Source: Lachnospiraceae bacterium (GTDB taxonomy: Bacteria; Bacillota; Clostridia; Lachnospirales; Lachnospiraceae). From it: a stretch of DNA of 53,858 nt. Of this stretch, positions 44,718 to 53,401 are shown piece by piece. The notes beneath the pieces were generated by a model. The model searched no databases. It was not told where the DNA came from and saw nothing but the letters and a program-made list of their open reading frames with translations. The DNA is taken from the NCBI GenBank assembly GCA_910575075.1, contig CAJTCY010000003.1, forward strand, positions 22,594-76,451, given 5' to 3'. The number at the start of each line of letters is the position of its first letter. The stretch's first letter is position 1. The translations under genes and the position numbers were made by a program.

Positions 44718-44859
44718 ATACATCTCCCCTTTTTTATTTAATAATTATTCTATTTCCCTAACAATTAACCTATTTGTTGACCTGCCAGGCGTATTTCCCA
44801 CTATTTTATACCACTTATTTCTCATATTTTCCATATTATTTTGAGTTTCAGAGTAAACA

Positions 44860-44889
44860 GGTATCATAGGGTATCACATGGTATCATTC
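44860..44889. repeat. Three GGTATCA direct repeats at 10-base spacing
   Basis: GGTATCATAG, GGTATCACAT and GGTATCATTC follow one another at 44860, 44870 and 44880, one helical turn apart. This is a typical layout for cooperative binding of a regulator. They lie between the ABC transporter ATPase gene and the toxin remnant, both on the minus strand. They could control the transporter; they could also be a relic. Confidence 0.5.
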
Positions 44890-44929
44890 AATTTATAACC
44901 CAAATGTACGATAAAGCCATGCTTTACTA

Positions 44930-44998
44930 TCAACTAACATATGCAAAATCTAAATCTTCCTCTGCCAACTCTGTAATCCTAATTTGATATTGCCTCAT
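44930..44998 (-). pseudogene. Truncated RelE/ParE-type toxin, 22 codons left
   Basis: An ATG at 44998, overlapping the antitoxin end by 20 bases, opens MRQYQIRITELAEEDLDFAYVS and then a stop. The sequence is that of the first strand and helix of ParE/RelE toxins (YQIRITxxAxEDLxxA). The remaining about 70 residues are missing and the sequence behind shows no continuation, so the toxin is dead. Confidence 0.65.
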
Positions 44999-45152
44999 CT
45001 CTGTATTTCTTCTCCAATCTGTCACATACAGTATTAAAGTCTTTCGTCTTCCCCTCTTTTATCTGTTCCAAGCCAGCCATTACAAGCTCCCGGACTTCTT
45101 GTTTCTGTTCGTCTAAAGCTCGTTGGTAATCTTCTTTTAATGCCACAGCCAT
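44979..45152 (-). CDS. Antitoxin of a broken type II module
   Basis: A 57-residue protein, opening AVALKEDYQRALDEQKQEVR and continuing with GLEQIKEGKTKDFNTVCDR before KKYRDEAISN. It is charged and helical, and of the size and style of antitoxins that pair with ParE/RelE toxins in clostridia. AAAGGA stands before the ATG. Its toxin partner is reduced to 22 codons (44930-44998). It may survive as a repressor or an anti-addiction protein against related toxins elsewhere, such as one like that at 34405. Confidence 0.65.
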   Translation of the reverse strand: MAVALKEDYQRALDEQKQEVRELVMAGLEQIKEGKTKDFNTVCDRLEKKYRDEAISN

Positions 45153-45298
45153 ATAATCAGTCCTTTCTGCTTTTATTATTAGCGTTTTTTAACAGAAATC
45201 TTACTCTAACTACCTATATGATACTACAATCAAATTAAATTTACAATGAAAGCATCACAAATAAAATTCCATAAATCATTAAGCTACATATATACTTA

Positions 45299-45547
45299 TT
45301 AATCAGTAATCAATAGTAAACGCTCCGCTTTCTCATCTTCCTCCGCCGTCTCTGGCGATTGGCATTGCTGAACTTCTGTTTCAAATACGCATTGACATGA
45401 AACTTGTACGTGTGCCATCCCCAGCAAGCTCAGGAAAAAACCTGCTGCTGTGAGCAAAAACCCCAGCCAGTCACGAATCACTGTAATGGTATTTTTATGC
45501 CCTGACTTTCCTCTCTGCACCTCATTTTTTCTGCTTTTTGATTTCAT
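45299..45547 (-). CDS. Small single-span membrane protein
   Basis: An 82-residue protein with a very basic N-terminus (MKSKSRKNEVQRGKSGHKN), one hydrophobic segment (WLGFLLTAAGFFLSLLGMA, residues about 27-45) and an acidic, Cys/Glu-rich C-terminus. The charge layout places the N-terminus in the cytoplasm. It is not recognised. It is divergent from the NACHT gene, 290 bases away. The intergenic DNA on its downstream side (45153-45298) shows nothing else. Confidence 0.45.
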   Translation of the reverse strand: MKSKSRKNEVQRGKSGHKNTITVIRDWLGFLLTAAGFFLSLLGMAHVQVSCQCVFETEVQQCQSPETAEEDEKAERLLLITD

Positions 45548-45670
45548 CCTAGTCCCTGCCTTTCCGCCTTATGGCTCAACCGCACAAATATGCATTTATT
45601 ATGGAAACAAACTGGCGAGGATGATATAATATACCTTAAGAAAGCAGCATTTTAACCTGCAGGCTTCTTC

Positions 45671-45745
45671 GTGGAAAAAGTGTTTCCATCACTTTGTGCT
45701 GAAAACCTTTTGGCACTATAAAATCACAAAATGGGGAAACTCAAA
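45671..45745. mobile_element. Partial copy of the MITE-like element of 14081-14276
   Basis: About 75 bases match the outer half of the first element read on its minus strand: AAGTGTTTCCATCACTTTGT, then CCTTTTGG, CACTATAAAATCA and the end ATGGGGAAACTCAAA. The other half and terminal repeat are missing. The relic lies between a TATAAT at 45625 and the NACHT start at 45840, so it is probably transcribed as part of that leader. Confidence 0.7.
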
Positions 45746-45839
45746 ATAACCATCCTCTTTCCAGGTACAGATTATCAAAAACACCGACATTTCTCGGTAA
45801 CCATAAGGGGTACAAAAAGGTAACAAAGGAGGACTTTTT

Positions 45840-48800
45840 ATGGAACTTCATTCCGTATTAAATATAATGGCATGCCATAGTGATGATTTAGGACTGAAAC
45901 AATCCGACTTGTACATGCTTCTATTTGAAGAAAATGGTATTGACCATGAGCTGGATATCACCCAGACCGCAAAAAACATTTTCAGCAAAGGCAAACACAG
46001 GCGTGCACTGGCACAAAACATCATGGAACATATTATATTTGAAGAGGGCGACGCCAGACTTCGCGAACGCATCAAGACAAAATGGCTTTCCAAAATTGGG
46101 GGTCATGAAGCTATTTATCAAGAATTGTGTGAACAGATCGAAGCAGATAAATTTCTGCCCGAAGATTTAAAACAGATTTTAATTTCCAGTTGTGATCCCT
46201 CTGACGAAGACCAGCTTTCACATTTTATCACACTCTGCATTATCTGTGGAAACTACAATACCCTTCAGCAAAAATCTAAACAGCCGAAAATACTTGACAA
46301 TTACGGCGTCAATCTGCAAAAACTTGCCAAAGCCTCTGCTTCTGTCTATGAAGAACAGCTATTGTGGGAATGTTCAAAAAAAGAGTTTCTCGCCTCCTGC
46401 AGCGAAGGAGGACGGTTCGCTTCTCTCAATATCATTCAGTCAATTCTGCCCAAAGGGTATGTGGCAGAACCAGACTTTCCTGCCCGCTATCGCGAGACAG
46501 ACGACAGCGTCGTACCTGTTATGGATATTAGCAAGTCGGGAACGGAAAATATCGCCATTGTCGGCGAAGGGGGAATTGGCAAAACTACTTTTCTGCACCA
46601 ATTGATGAAGGAAGCATTTTTGAATGAGAACGGAAAAGAAAAAAAATACAAATCCGGGTATCCAGTTCCATTCTTTATTGAGCTGAACCGCTGCCCGGTA
46701 CAGATCAAAGACTGGTATGACGACAGCCTGGGAAAAACTAACTTCATTACCCGCTACATTGGCCAGTTATTTGAAAACCACCGTTCGATTCACTCCGTCG
46801 ATGAGCAGATTCTTAATATGGTAGAAAAAGAATTTCAGCGGATTCCGGAAAACAATCTTCCCCGCTATCTGCTTCTTTTAGACGGCTTTAACGAAGTAAA
46901 ATCAAATGAGAATCTCTCTGTACGCACGATGCTCAGCAATGAAATCTCCGTACTGAACACTTATCCAAATGTCCGTATTATTACTACCAGCCGTGAGACA
47001 CAGGCTGCTTATTATGCTGCCGATTTTAAAAATGTACAATTGATTGGTTTAGAAGATGAAGATATCCGCTGCTATTTTGAGCAAAACAATATCAGTGAGG
47101 TTTACATTGGGCTTTACATGTCCAACAGATCATTGATCAACTGCCTGCGTATTCCGCTCTTTCTGTGTATGTTCACTGCTGAAAAAGCTACGGATCTGAT
47201 CCCGGAAACCCCTGGTGAAATCCTTTATCATTTTTTTCACCGAAATTCCTGTTTTTATAATATACGTAAACATGCCGCTGATACCCGCACAAACCCTCTG
47301 AATACCAGACAAACCTCTTTTGTTTTGGATTTTGTCCTGCCTTATATTGGTTGGCAGTTTGAGCAAAATGACAGTTTCTCCGTAAATGATACAGATTTTG
47401 AATCACTGATCTGTGATTCTGTCTCTTGCCTTCAGTCTTTATGCACTGGTGTCGACGTCATTCCTTTCCGTGATTTTGACTACAAAGCGCAGACTCTGCT
47501 TCTGACAGCCAACTCCTTGTATGTAGAAGGCAGAGTGAATACAACGGATATTATCAATTGCATTCATGGCTATCTTGGCATTATATATCAATATCAGAAC
47601 CATACGGGAGATTTTTATGATAGAAACCGCTGTTCTTTTATTCATCACCATTTCCGGGACTATTTTTCTGCCATCTGGGATGTACAGCTTCTCTCACTGC
47701 TCCAATGCATCAATACGCGGCAATTTTTCCAAAACAGCAGAGAAAAAGAAGCTCCTTTCAGCTTTCATGACTTTTTAAATACTCATTACTGGCATCACCA
47801 TAAAACGGAATTTATCAGCCAGATTTTGATGGAACACCGAAACCGTCCTCAATTAGATCCTTGTACTGAAAACTGGTTTCTTCCAGAAGCAAAGACAGAC
47901 GAGCAGAAAGTATTAGAACATGCCATCTGTTACTGCAGACGTCTGTGTGCAGTAAAATATGACGTTCATCATCTGCTGCAAAATATTCTCTCGGCAGTTC
48001 TTTATGGCAGAAAAGAATTATCCGGCATGGATTTAAGCAGCCTGGACTTTCAGCACTGCAGTTTTTTTAACGTTACCTGCAGTAAAAAAGGCTCCACAAA
48101 AACGCTTGCCGCCATCTTTGACAACGCGCATTTATATAAAGAAAACTTTCGGCCGCAGGATCATGAAGATTCTGTAATTGACTATGTATACCACAATATG
48201 CAGTGCTTTACCTTAGATATGGAAGGATGTATCAAATGCTGGGATGTGCTGTCTGGAAAACTGGAATATGAACTTTTTTCCAAAGAACCTACAGGAATTT
48301 CCGATTTCTCTGAGGCAGGCTTTCTGAAAATATCACCTAATGGAAAATTTCTTGCCGTAAAACAGCAGGAACCTCTTGCCGACGGCATCCATATCTGCGT
48401 CATACTGTACGACCTTTCACAGCCAGAAAAAAACGGTGTTCTGCTCAATCCCTCCGAGAAGCATAAAAACTTAAACTATTTCTCCTTTACTGGCGATTCG
48501 AAAGGGCTTCTCATGGTATGTGACTGCAAAACTGTCTACTGTTTTTCTTTAGAGCATCAGTGTATCTGCTACTGCCGCACTTACGGCAGTCTGCTGTCTG
48601 AAACACAACTATACGCAGAGACCATGGAGTCGGAAATCTATGGTTTCACAGCAGAATACAATGTGTATGATTGGGAAGTTGAAGAGTTCTATTATGAAGA
48701 CGCAGAGGGCGAAGAAATCAGCGAATTGGCAGAGGATGAAGAACAGGAGAATGACGCTCTGCCTGTTCCCTGCATGCTGATAAAACTGTCAGCAGAGAAT

Positions 48801-50465
48801 AATACCTGTGAAACTTTGTATTTCTTTACCGGAATGCCGCAGACCATGCCCACTGTCAAATATATACCTGCCTCTAAGAGCTTTCTGCTGTTTAATTACA
48901 AATCCATGCAGATAGAACAGTTCTTCTGCGAGAATGGTAACATCCGCTTCCTGTTTGAAGCGCTTACCAGAGAAAATGACATGCCGCCCAATGCGATCCA
49001 TATTCATCCGAATCATCCGGAAGAATTTTACTTTATGTATCCTGAAAACTGTTATCTCACCAGCATCACTGCATCCCGTTTTTCTGTGTTAATGAAGTAT
49101 CCCATTCGCGGCATAAACAAACTGCTCTCTGATTCTGCACAGGAGCGTGACCTCACATTTAAAACTTTTGTAGTTCCCGCAAACAATCGTTTCATTGTCG
49201 GTACAGATACAAATGTTTATGAATGGAATTCAGAAGAAGACACCCTGATTTTAAAATACAATCTGGCATATTATAACTGTACCGACTTGATTTACGACTC
49301 CGAACAGGAACGTATTTTTTTGATACATATGTTTAACGGTGTTTCTGTTTTCAGCGGATCTCCTTTAACATTGACAGATTCTTACTGTTTTAATGACCGT
49401 GATTATTTTATCGGCATCTGCTGTTTTGAACCACGGCTGCAGCTCCTGGCATTGAATTTTTCCAGGGAGGACCATGAAAAAATTGTTCTCCTGAACATGC
49501 GGACAGGGGAACAGACTGTATGCTTTTCCACCATCAATAAAAATGAAAGCATCTGCAATATGTGTTTTGATCACTTGGGAGAATGGCTCTTAATCTCAAC
49601 CCAGTACCGCTGTATGGAATATCATCTTTCTTCCGGCATCTGCCATTTAATTCTGGAAGCATCGGAAAACGAACGTGTGGCCAATGCCGATTATTTCGGC
49701 AAATACATTGAGATTGCCCTTGTACAAGACTGGGTCAACGGTTCCTGCCATGTAGACAGCCGCTGCGAATTCTGCGAGAGAAAAAAGCTCAAACAAGAAA
49801 TATATTATACATTCACCTGGGGATATATTCTGCCAGAGCTGACAGATGAAATTTCTCCCTATTTTATTCCCCGGCATGGGGATCTGGGGATTACAGGCGC
49901 CAAATACGACAACGGATTTCAGTCCTACTGGGTGACGCAGGGATTCTTTTTGGAAACGGAACGCCTGAACATCCCGCTTCCAAAATGTTATGAGATCAAA
50001 AATAATAAGCGAATTGCATGTTCCGCCCCGCCAGCTGCCCTTGACTTTCTATTTTATAAACATGTCCATACCACATCAAAATATAAAAATGATGATGTAA
50101 GATTTAGTTATGTATACCTGTCGGATACTGAAAAGAGAGCAATTTTTCTGAAAAATTCCTGCAGTTTATTTCTTCATAATGACTATCATCATTGTACTTA
50201 TGAGGAAATATCCTGTGGCTTTGAGAAAAAACTGGGCAGTTATAACAGCAATGCCTGTTGGGAATTCGCTGTTCCATGGAAAAGCTCTGACATTGTTGCC
50301 TGTTATGAAAATTATCACCTTCTGTGCCTGAATGCTGATACCGGCGCCGAAATTCAGCAGCTTGATTATACGCCGGGACTGGCAATTTGCGGCTGCAGTT
50401 TCTGCGGTATAACTGCTGATCCTGAATTAGAAAGCGAACTTGCGGCAAACGGCGGCATATTATGA
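45840..50465 (+). CDS. NACHT-type STAND ATPase with pentapeptide-like stretch and beta-propeller-like C-terminus
   Basis: A 1541-residue cytoplasmic protein. Residues 1-220 are an unassigned helical N-terminal region. The NACHT ATPase has Walker A GEGGIGKTT (242-250), Walker B LLLLDGFNEV (344-353) with the acidic residue typical of NACHT, and sensor RIITTSRE near 379. A helical region follows, then a pentapeptide-like stretch (LSGMDLSSLDFQHCSF, near 727). The last 750 residues are beta-rich with weak WD40-like units such as CIKCWDVLSGKLEYEL. NACHT proteins of bacteria are widely anti-phage sensors; no separate effector adjoins, so the N-terminus may carry it. AAAGGAGG precedes the ATG. The stop is two bases from that of the convergent reductase gene. 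Confidence 0.82.
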   Translation: MELHSVLNIMACHSDDLGLKQSDLYMLLFEENGIDHELDITQTAKNIFSKGKHRRALAQNIMEHIIFEEGDARLRERIKTKWLSKIGGHEAIYQELCEQIEADKFLPEDLKQILISSCDPSDEDQLSHFITLCIICGNYNTLQQKSKQPKILDNYGVNLQKLAKASASVYEEQLLWECSKKEFLASCSEGGRFASLNIIQSILPKGYVAEPDFPARYRETDDSVVPVMDISKSGTENIAIVGEGGIGKTTFLHQLMKEAFLNENGKEKKYKSGYPVPFFIELNRCPVQIKDWYDDSLGKTNFITRYIGQLFENHRSIHSVDEQILNMVEKEFQRIPENNLPRYLLLLDGFNEVKSNENLSVRTMLSNEISVLNTYPNVRIITTSRETQAAYYAADFKNVQLIGLEDEDIRCYFEQNNISEVYIGLYMSNRSLINCLRIPLFLCMFTAEKATDLIPETPGEILYHFFHRNSCFYNIRKHAADTRTNPLNTRQTSFVLDFVLPYIGWQFEQNDSFSVNDTDFESLICDSVSCLQSLCTGVDVIPFRDFDYKAQTLLLTANSLYVEGRVNTTDIINCIHGYLGIIYQYQNHTGDFYDRNRCSFIHHHFRDYFSAIWDVQLLSLLQCINTRQFFQNSREKEAPFSFHDFLNTHYWHHHKTEFISQILMEHRNRPQLDPCTENWFLPEAKTDEQKVLEHAICYCRRLCAVKYDVHHLLQNILSAVLYGRKELSGMDLSSLDFQHCSFFNVTCSKKGSTKTLAAIFDNAHLYKENFRPQDHEDSVIDYVYHNMQCFTLDMEGCIKCWDVLSGKLEYELFSKEPTGISDFSEAGFLKISPNGKFLAVKQQEPLADGIHICVILYDLSQPEKNGVLLNPSEKHKNLNYFSFTGDSKGLLMVCDCKTVYCFSLEHQCICYCRTYGSLLSETQLYAETMESEIYGFTAEYNVYDWEVEEFYYEDAEGEEISELAEDEEQENDALPVPCMLIKLSAENNTCETLYFFTGMPQTMPTVKYIPASKSFLLFNYKSMQIEQFFCENGNIRFLFEALTRENDMPPNAIHIHPNHPEEFYFMYPENCYLTSITASRFSVLMKYPIRGINKLLSDSAQERDLTFKTFVVPANNRFIVGTDTNVYEWNSEEDTLILKYNLAYYNCTDLIYDSEQERIFLIHMFNGVSVFSGSPLTLTDSYCFNDRDYFIGICCFEPRLQLLALNFSREDHEKIVLLNMRTGEQTVCFSTINKNESICNMCFDHLGEWLLISTQYRCMEYHLSSGICHLILEASENERVANADYFGKYIEIALVQDWVNGSCHVDSRCEFCERKKLKQEIYYTFTWGYILPELTDEISPYFIPRHGDLGITGAKYDNGFQSYWVTQGFFLETERLNIPLPKCYEIKNNKRIACSAPPAALDFLFYKHVHTTSKYKNDDVRFSYVYLSDTEKRAIFLKNSCSLFLHNDYHHCTYEEISCGFEKKLGSYNSNACWEFAVPWKSSDIVACYENYHLLCLNADTGAEIQQLDYTPGLAICGCSFCGITADPELESELAANGGIL

Positions 50466-50467
50466 TC

Positions 50468-51589
50468 CTATGCTAACAGCGCCTCTGCCACTTTCCCCAG
50501 ATTTTCTCTGATGGCTATATGCTGCGGACATGCTTTCTCACATTTACCGCATTTAACGCATTGATTTGCATGTTTCAGTCCATGACCGCCTACCAGCCAT
50601 TCCTCCTGATGCTTTGCCAGGCCAATATCACGATAGAGGGTCAGATAATTCATGGCAGTAAAAGAACCGGAAATCCCAATATTCTCAGGGCACACTTTTG
50701 CACAATAATTACAGGTAGTACATGGAATCAGAGGAATCTTCTTTAATTCTTCCTGCGCCTGTTTTAAGTTTTCTTTCTGACCCTCTGTAAATCCCATAAA
50801 ATGTTCCATATAGGAAAGATTATCTTTCATCTGTTCTATATTGCTCATTCCAGAAAGAACAGTAATAATCCCTTCCAAATCAGCTGCGAATCGGACCGCC
50901 CATGATGCCACCGAGCTTTCTGGCTCCGCCGCTTTGAGAATCTTTTGTACTGTCTCAGGCGGCGTAGCAAGCATTCCGCCCTTTACCGGCTCCATAATAA
51001 TAATTGGCTTGCCATGTTTTCTTGCCACTTCATAGCATCGTCTGGACTGCACCGCAGGATTTTCCCAATCTGCATAATTGATCTGAAGCTGAACAAACTC
51101 TGTTTCGGGATGCGCGTTTAAAATCTCTTCCAACTCTTCTGGAGTGGAATGAAACGAAAATCCCACATGATGGATAAGTCCTTCTTTTTTCTTCTCCTGG
51201 ACCCAATTCCACATATCATAATCGTCAAAATAATGAGTTCTGCTCTCTCCCAGGTTATGAAGCAGATAAAAATCAAAATATCCTGCCCCTGTCTGTTCCA
51301 GCGAGGTTTCAAACTGTGCATATGCCTCTTCCTTTGTCTTACAGTTAATCCACGCCGCATTTTTGGTGGCAAGCTGATAGCTTTCCCTGGGATAACGCTC
51401 CACCAGCGCCTGGCGGATTGCAGCCTCACTTCCGGCATATGCCCATGCCGTGTCAAAATAAGTAAATCCTGCCGCCATAAACAAATCCACCATTTCCTTT
51501 ACCTGTTCCACATCAATTGTTCCATTTTTCTGGGGCAGACGCATCAATCCAAACCCTAATTTTCTGATGTCTTCACCTAAATATCCCAT
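50468..51589 (-). CDS. Aldo/keto reductase with C-terminal 4Fe-4S clusters
   Basis: A 373-residue oxidoreductase. Residues 1-260 are an aldo/keto reductase barrel: GFGLMRLP, DTAWAYAGSEAAIRQAL with the catalytic Tyr, and DFYLLHNLGE. The C-terminus carries CTTCNYCAKVCP and CVKCGKCEKACP, two ferredoxin-like clusters. This fusion is common in anaerobic clostridia; the natural substrate is not known. ATG at 51589 is supported by AAGGAGAG; the frame could open at 51607. It is convergent with the NACHT gene and follows the DUF2130 gene by 132 bases. Confidence 0.92.
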   Translation of the reverse strand: MGYLGEDIRKLGFGLMRLPQKNGTIDVEQVKEMVDLFMAAGFTYFDTAWAYAGSEAAIRQALVERYPRESYQLATKNAAWINCKTKEEAYAQFETSLEQTGAGYFDFYLLHNLGESRTHYFDDYDMWNWVQEKKKEGLIHHVGFSFHSTPEELEEILNAHPETEFVQLQINYADWENPAVQSRRCYEVARKHGKPIIIMEPVKGGMLATPPETVQKILKAAEPESSVASWAVRFAADLEGIITVLSGMSNIEQMKDNLSYMEHFMGFTEGQKENLKQAQEELKKIPLIPCTTCNYCAKVCPENIGISGSFTAMNYLTLYRDIGLAKHQEEWLVGGHGLKHANQCVKCGKCEKACPQHIAIRENLGKVAEALLA

Positions 51590-51721
51590 ACTTTGCTCTC
51601 CTTCCATTATGTAAAATCAAACTGGATTCCATGGGGCAGGACTATGTCAGCCCCCTTACCGCCAAACGTAAGCTGCTTTATCATAACAAATATACCTATA
51701 ACTTTTCTCGCTCACACTGCA

Positions 51722-53401
51722 TTAAGAAATAAGATCTTTGTTATTCATTCCATCAAACATTTTCTTCACAGTAGGCGCATTTTTTGTTAACTTCTTAATA
51801 CTTAAATCTTCTGCCTTATTATTAGCCAAGCGAAGTTGGTTTTCAGACGAAAGAAGCGCTTCCCTCGTTTTTTGCAAGTGCGAAATTGTTTTATCAATCT
51901 CGTCAATAGCAGTCTTAAATTTATCGCTGGCGATTCTATAGTTGCGTGCAAATCCCTCTTTAAAAGTATTCATGTTGTCTTCAAAATGCATAATATCTAT
52001 CTGCTGATGCTTCGCCAATTCTAATTCCTGCCGATATTTTAATGAATTCAATGCGGCATTTCGCAGCAACGTAATAAGCGGAATAAAAAATTGAGGGCGT
52101 ATTACATACATTTTTTCATATCTGTATGAAACGTCTACAATACCATTGTTATACAATTCATTATCAATTTCCAGCAAAGAAACCAATACCGCGTACTCAC
52201 ATCCCTTTTCACGTCTATCTCTATCAAGTTCTTTAAAAAAATCTTCATTCTTGTGTTTAGTCGCTGTTTCGTCCATCTCATTTTTCATCTCAAACATAAT
52301 GGAGATAAACTCTATTCCTTCTGCTGCTTCTCTGAAAATAAAATCCCCCTTACTCCCTGTTTTCGTGTCATTATCTTTTTCAAAATATGCTGTTGGAAAT
52401 GCCGTCATTCTTAATGAATTAAATTGATTCAGACAATGCTGCTCAAGGCTTTCTCCTACCATCTTAGTAGATTGTTTAGCTTTAAAATCTTTATAATACT
52501 CAATCAACTCATCTTTTGATTTAAGCTTGTCTCCATATTCTCTATGCAAAGATTGTTCTTTTAATTGGCTTTCTGTATCTTTATTCGACAGTTGACTTTT
52601 TAGTTCCGTAATTTCTGTTAATTTTTGAGAAAGTTCCTTTTCTTTCTCCTGAACTGCCTCTGAAACTGCCAGTTTCTTCTCTGTTTCGCTATTTCCAAGT
52701 TTCGCTTTTAATTCTTCAATAATACGATTTTTTTCTGTCAGTTCCTCGCTTTTTCTTTCCAGCGCCTCTTGCTTCTCCCTATCCTTTTTATTAACAGCTT
52801 CACTAACTGCTAACTGTTTTTCAGTTTCACTCCCAGACATTTGAGCTTTTAGCTGCTCAATGACTTTATCCTTTTCTCTGTCCTCAGCAGAAAACTTTTC
52901 CTTCAGCACATTAATTTCTTCTATTTTCTTTGAAATTTCTTTTTCTTTTCCACTAACAGCCTCTGAAATAGCCAGTTTTCTTTCATTTTCACTATTTTCT
53001 ATTTGAGCTTTTAGCTGCGCTATTATATGATCCTTGTCCGCTAATTCATCATTTTTCTTTTCAACTACAAGTTCTCGTTCTTTCTCCTTTTCATTAATAG
53101 CTTCACTTATTGCAAGCTGTTTCTCAGTCTCCTTCCCAGATACTTGTGTCTTTAATTGTTCAATCATTTTGTCCTTCTCCACAAGTTCTGCTTCTTTTGA
53201 AGAAAATAATTTATCAAACTCCTCTTTCTGCTTCATCTTAGCTAGCTCTAAATCTTTTTCTTTCATTTCTTCAAAATCTTTTTCTCTTTGTTTGATTTCT
53301 CTATCAAATTCTTTATCTCTAACTTGTTGAACAATCTGTGCATAACCAGATTCATCAACCACGAAAACTTCTCCACAATTAGGACATTTAATCTCCTGCA
53401 T
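51722..53401 (-). CDS. DUF2130 coiled-coil protein
   Basis: A 559-residue protein. Residues 4-15 hold a zinc-ribbon half, IKCPNCGEVFVV. Residues about 30-300 are a continuous coiled coil of repeated blocks of 43-44 residues, each with a KLAISEAV-like core (SEAINEKE, SEAVSGKE, SEAVNKKD, SEAVQEKE). The DUF2130 domain follows with SKGDFIF, then MFEMKNE, a D...ExK arrangement suggesting a nuclease-like PD-(D/E)XK fold, and ends with TKNAPTVKKMF. The start at 53401 has GAGAGGA seven bases ahead. The family has no settled role; a part in phage defence or DNA metabolism is a guess. Confidence 0.88.
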   Translation of the reverse strand: MQEIKCPNCGEVFVVDESGYAQIVQQVRDKEFDREIKQREKDFEEMKEKDLELAKMKQKEEFDKLFSSKEAELVEKDKMIEQLKTQVSGKETEKQLAISEAINEKEKERELVVEKKNDELADKDHIIAQLKAQIENSENERKLAISEAVSGKEKEISKKIEEINVLKEKFSAEDREKDKVIEQLKAQMSGSETEKQLAVSEAVNKKDREKQEALERKSEELTEKNRIIEELKAKLGNSETEKKLAVSEAVQEKEKELSQKLTEITELKSQLSNKDTESQLKEQSLHREYGDKLKSKDELIEYYKDFKAKQSTKMVGESLEQHCLNQFNSLRMTAFPTAYFEKDNDTKTGSKGDFIFREAAEGIEFISIMFEMKNEMDETATKHKNEDFFKELDRDRREKGCEYAVLVSLLEIDNELYNNGIVDVSYRYEKMYVIRPQFFIPLITLLRNAALNSLKYRQELELAKHQQIDIMHFEDNMNTFKEGFARNYRIASDKFKTAIDEIDKTISHLQKTREALLSSENQLRLANNKAEDLSIKKLTKNAPTVKKMFDGMNNKDLIS

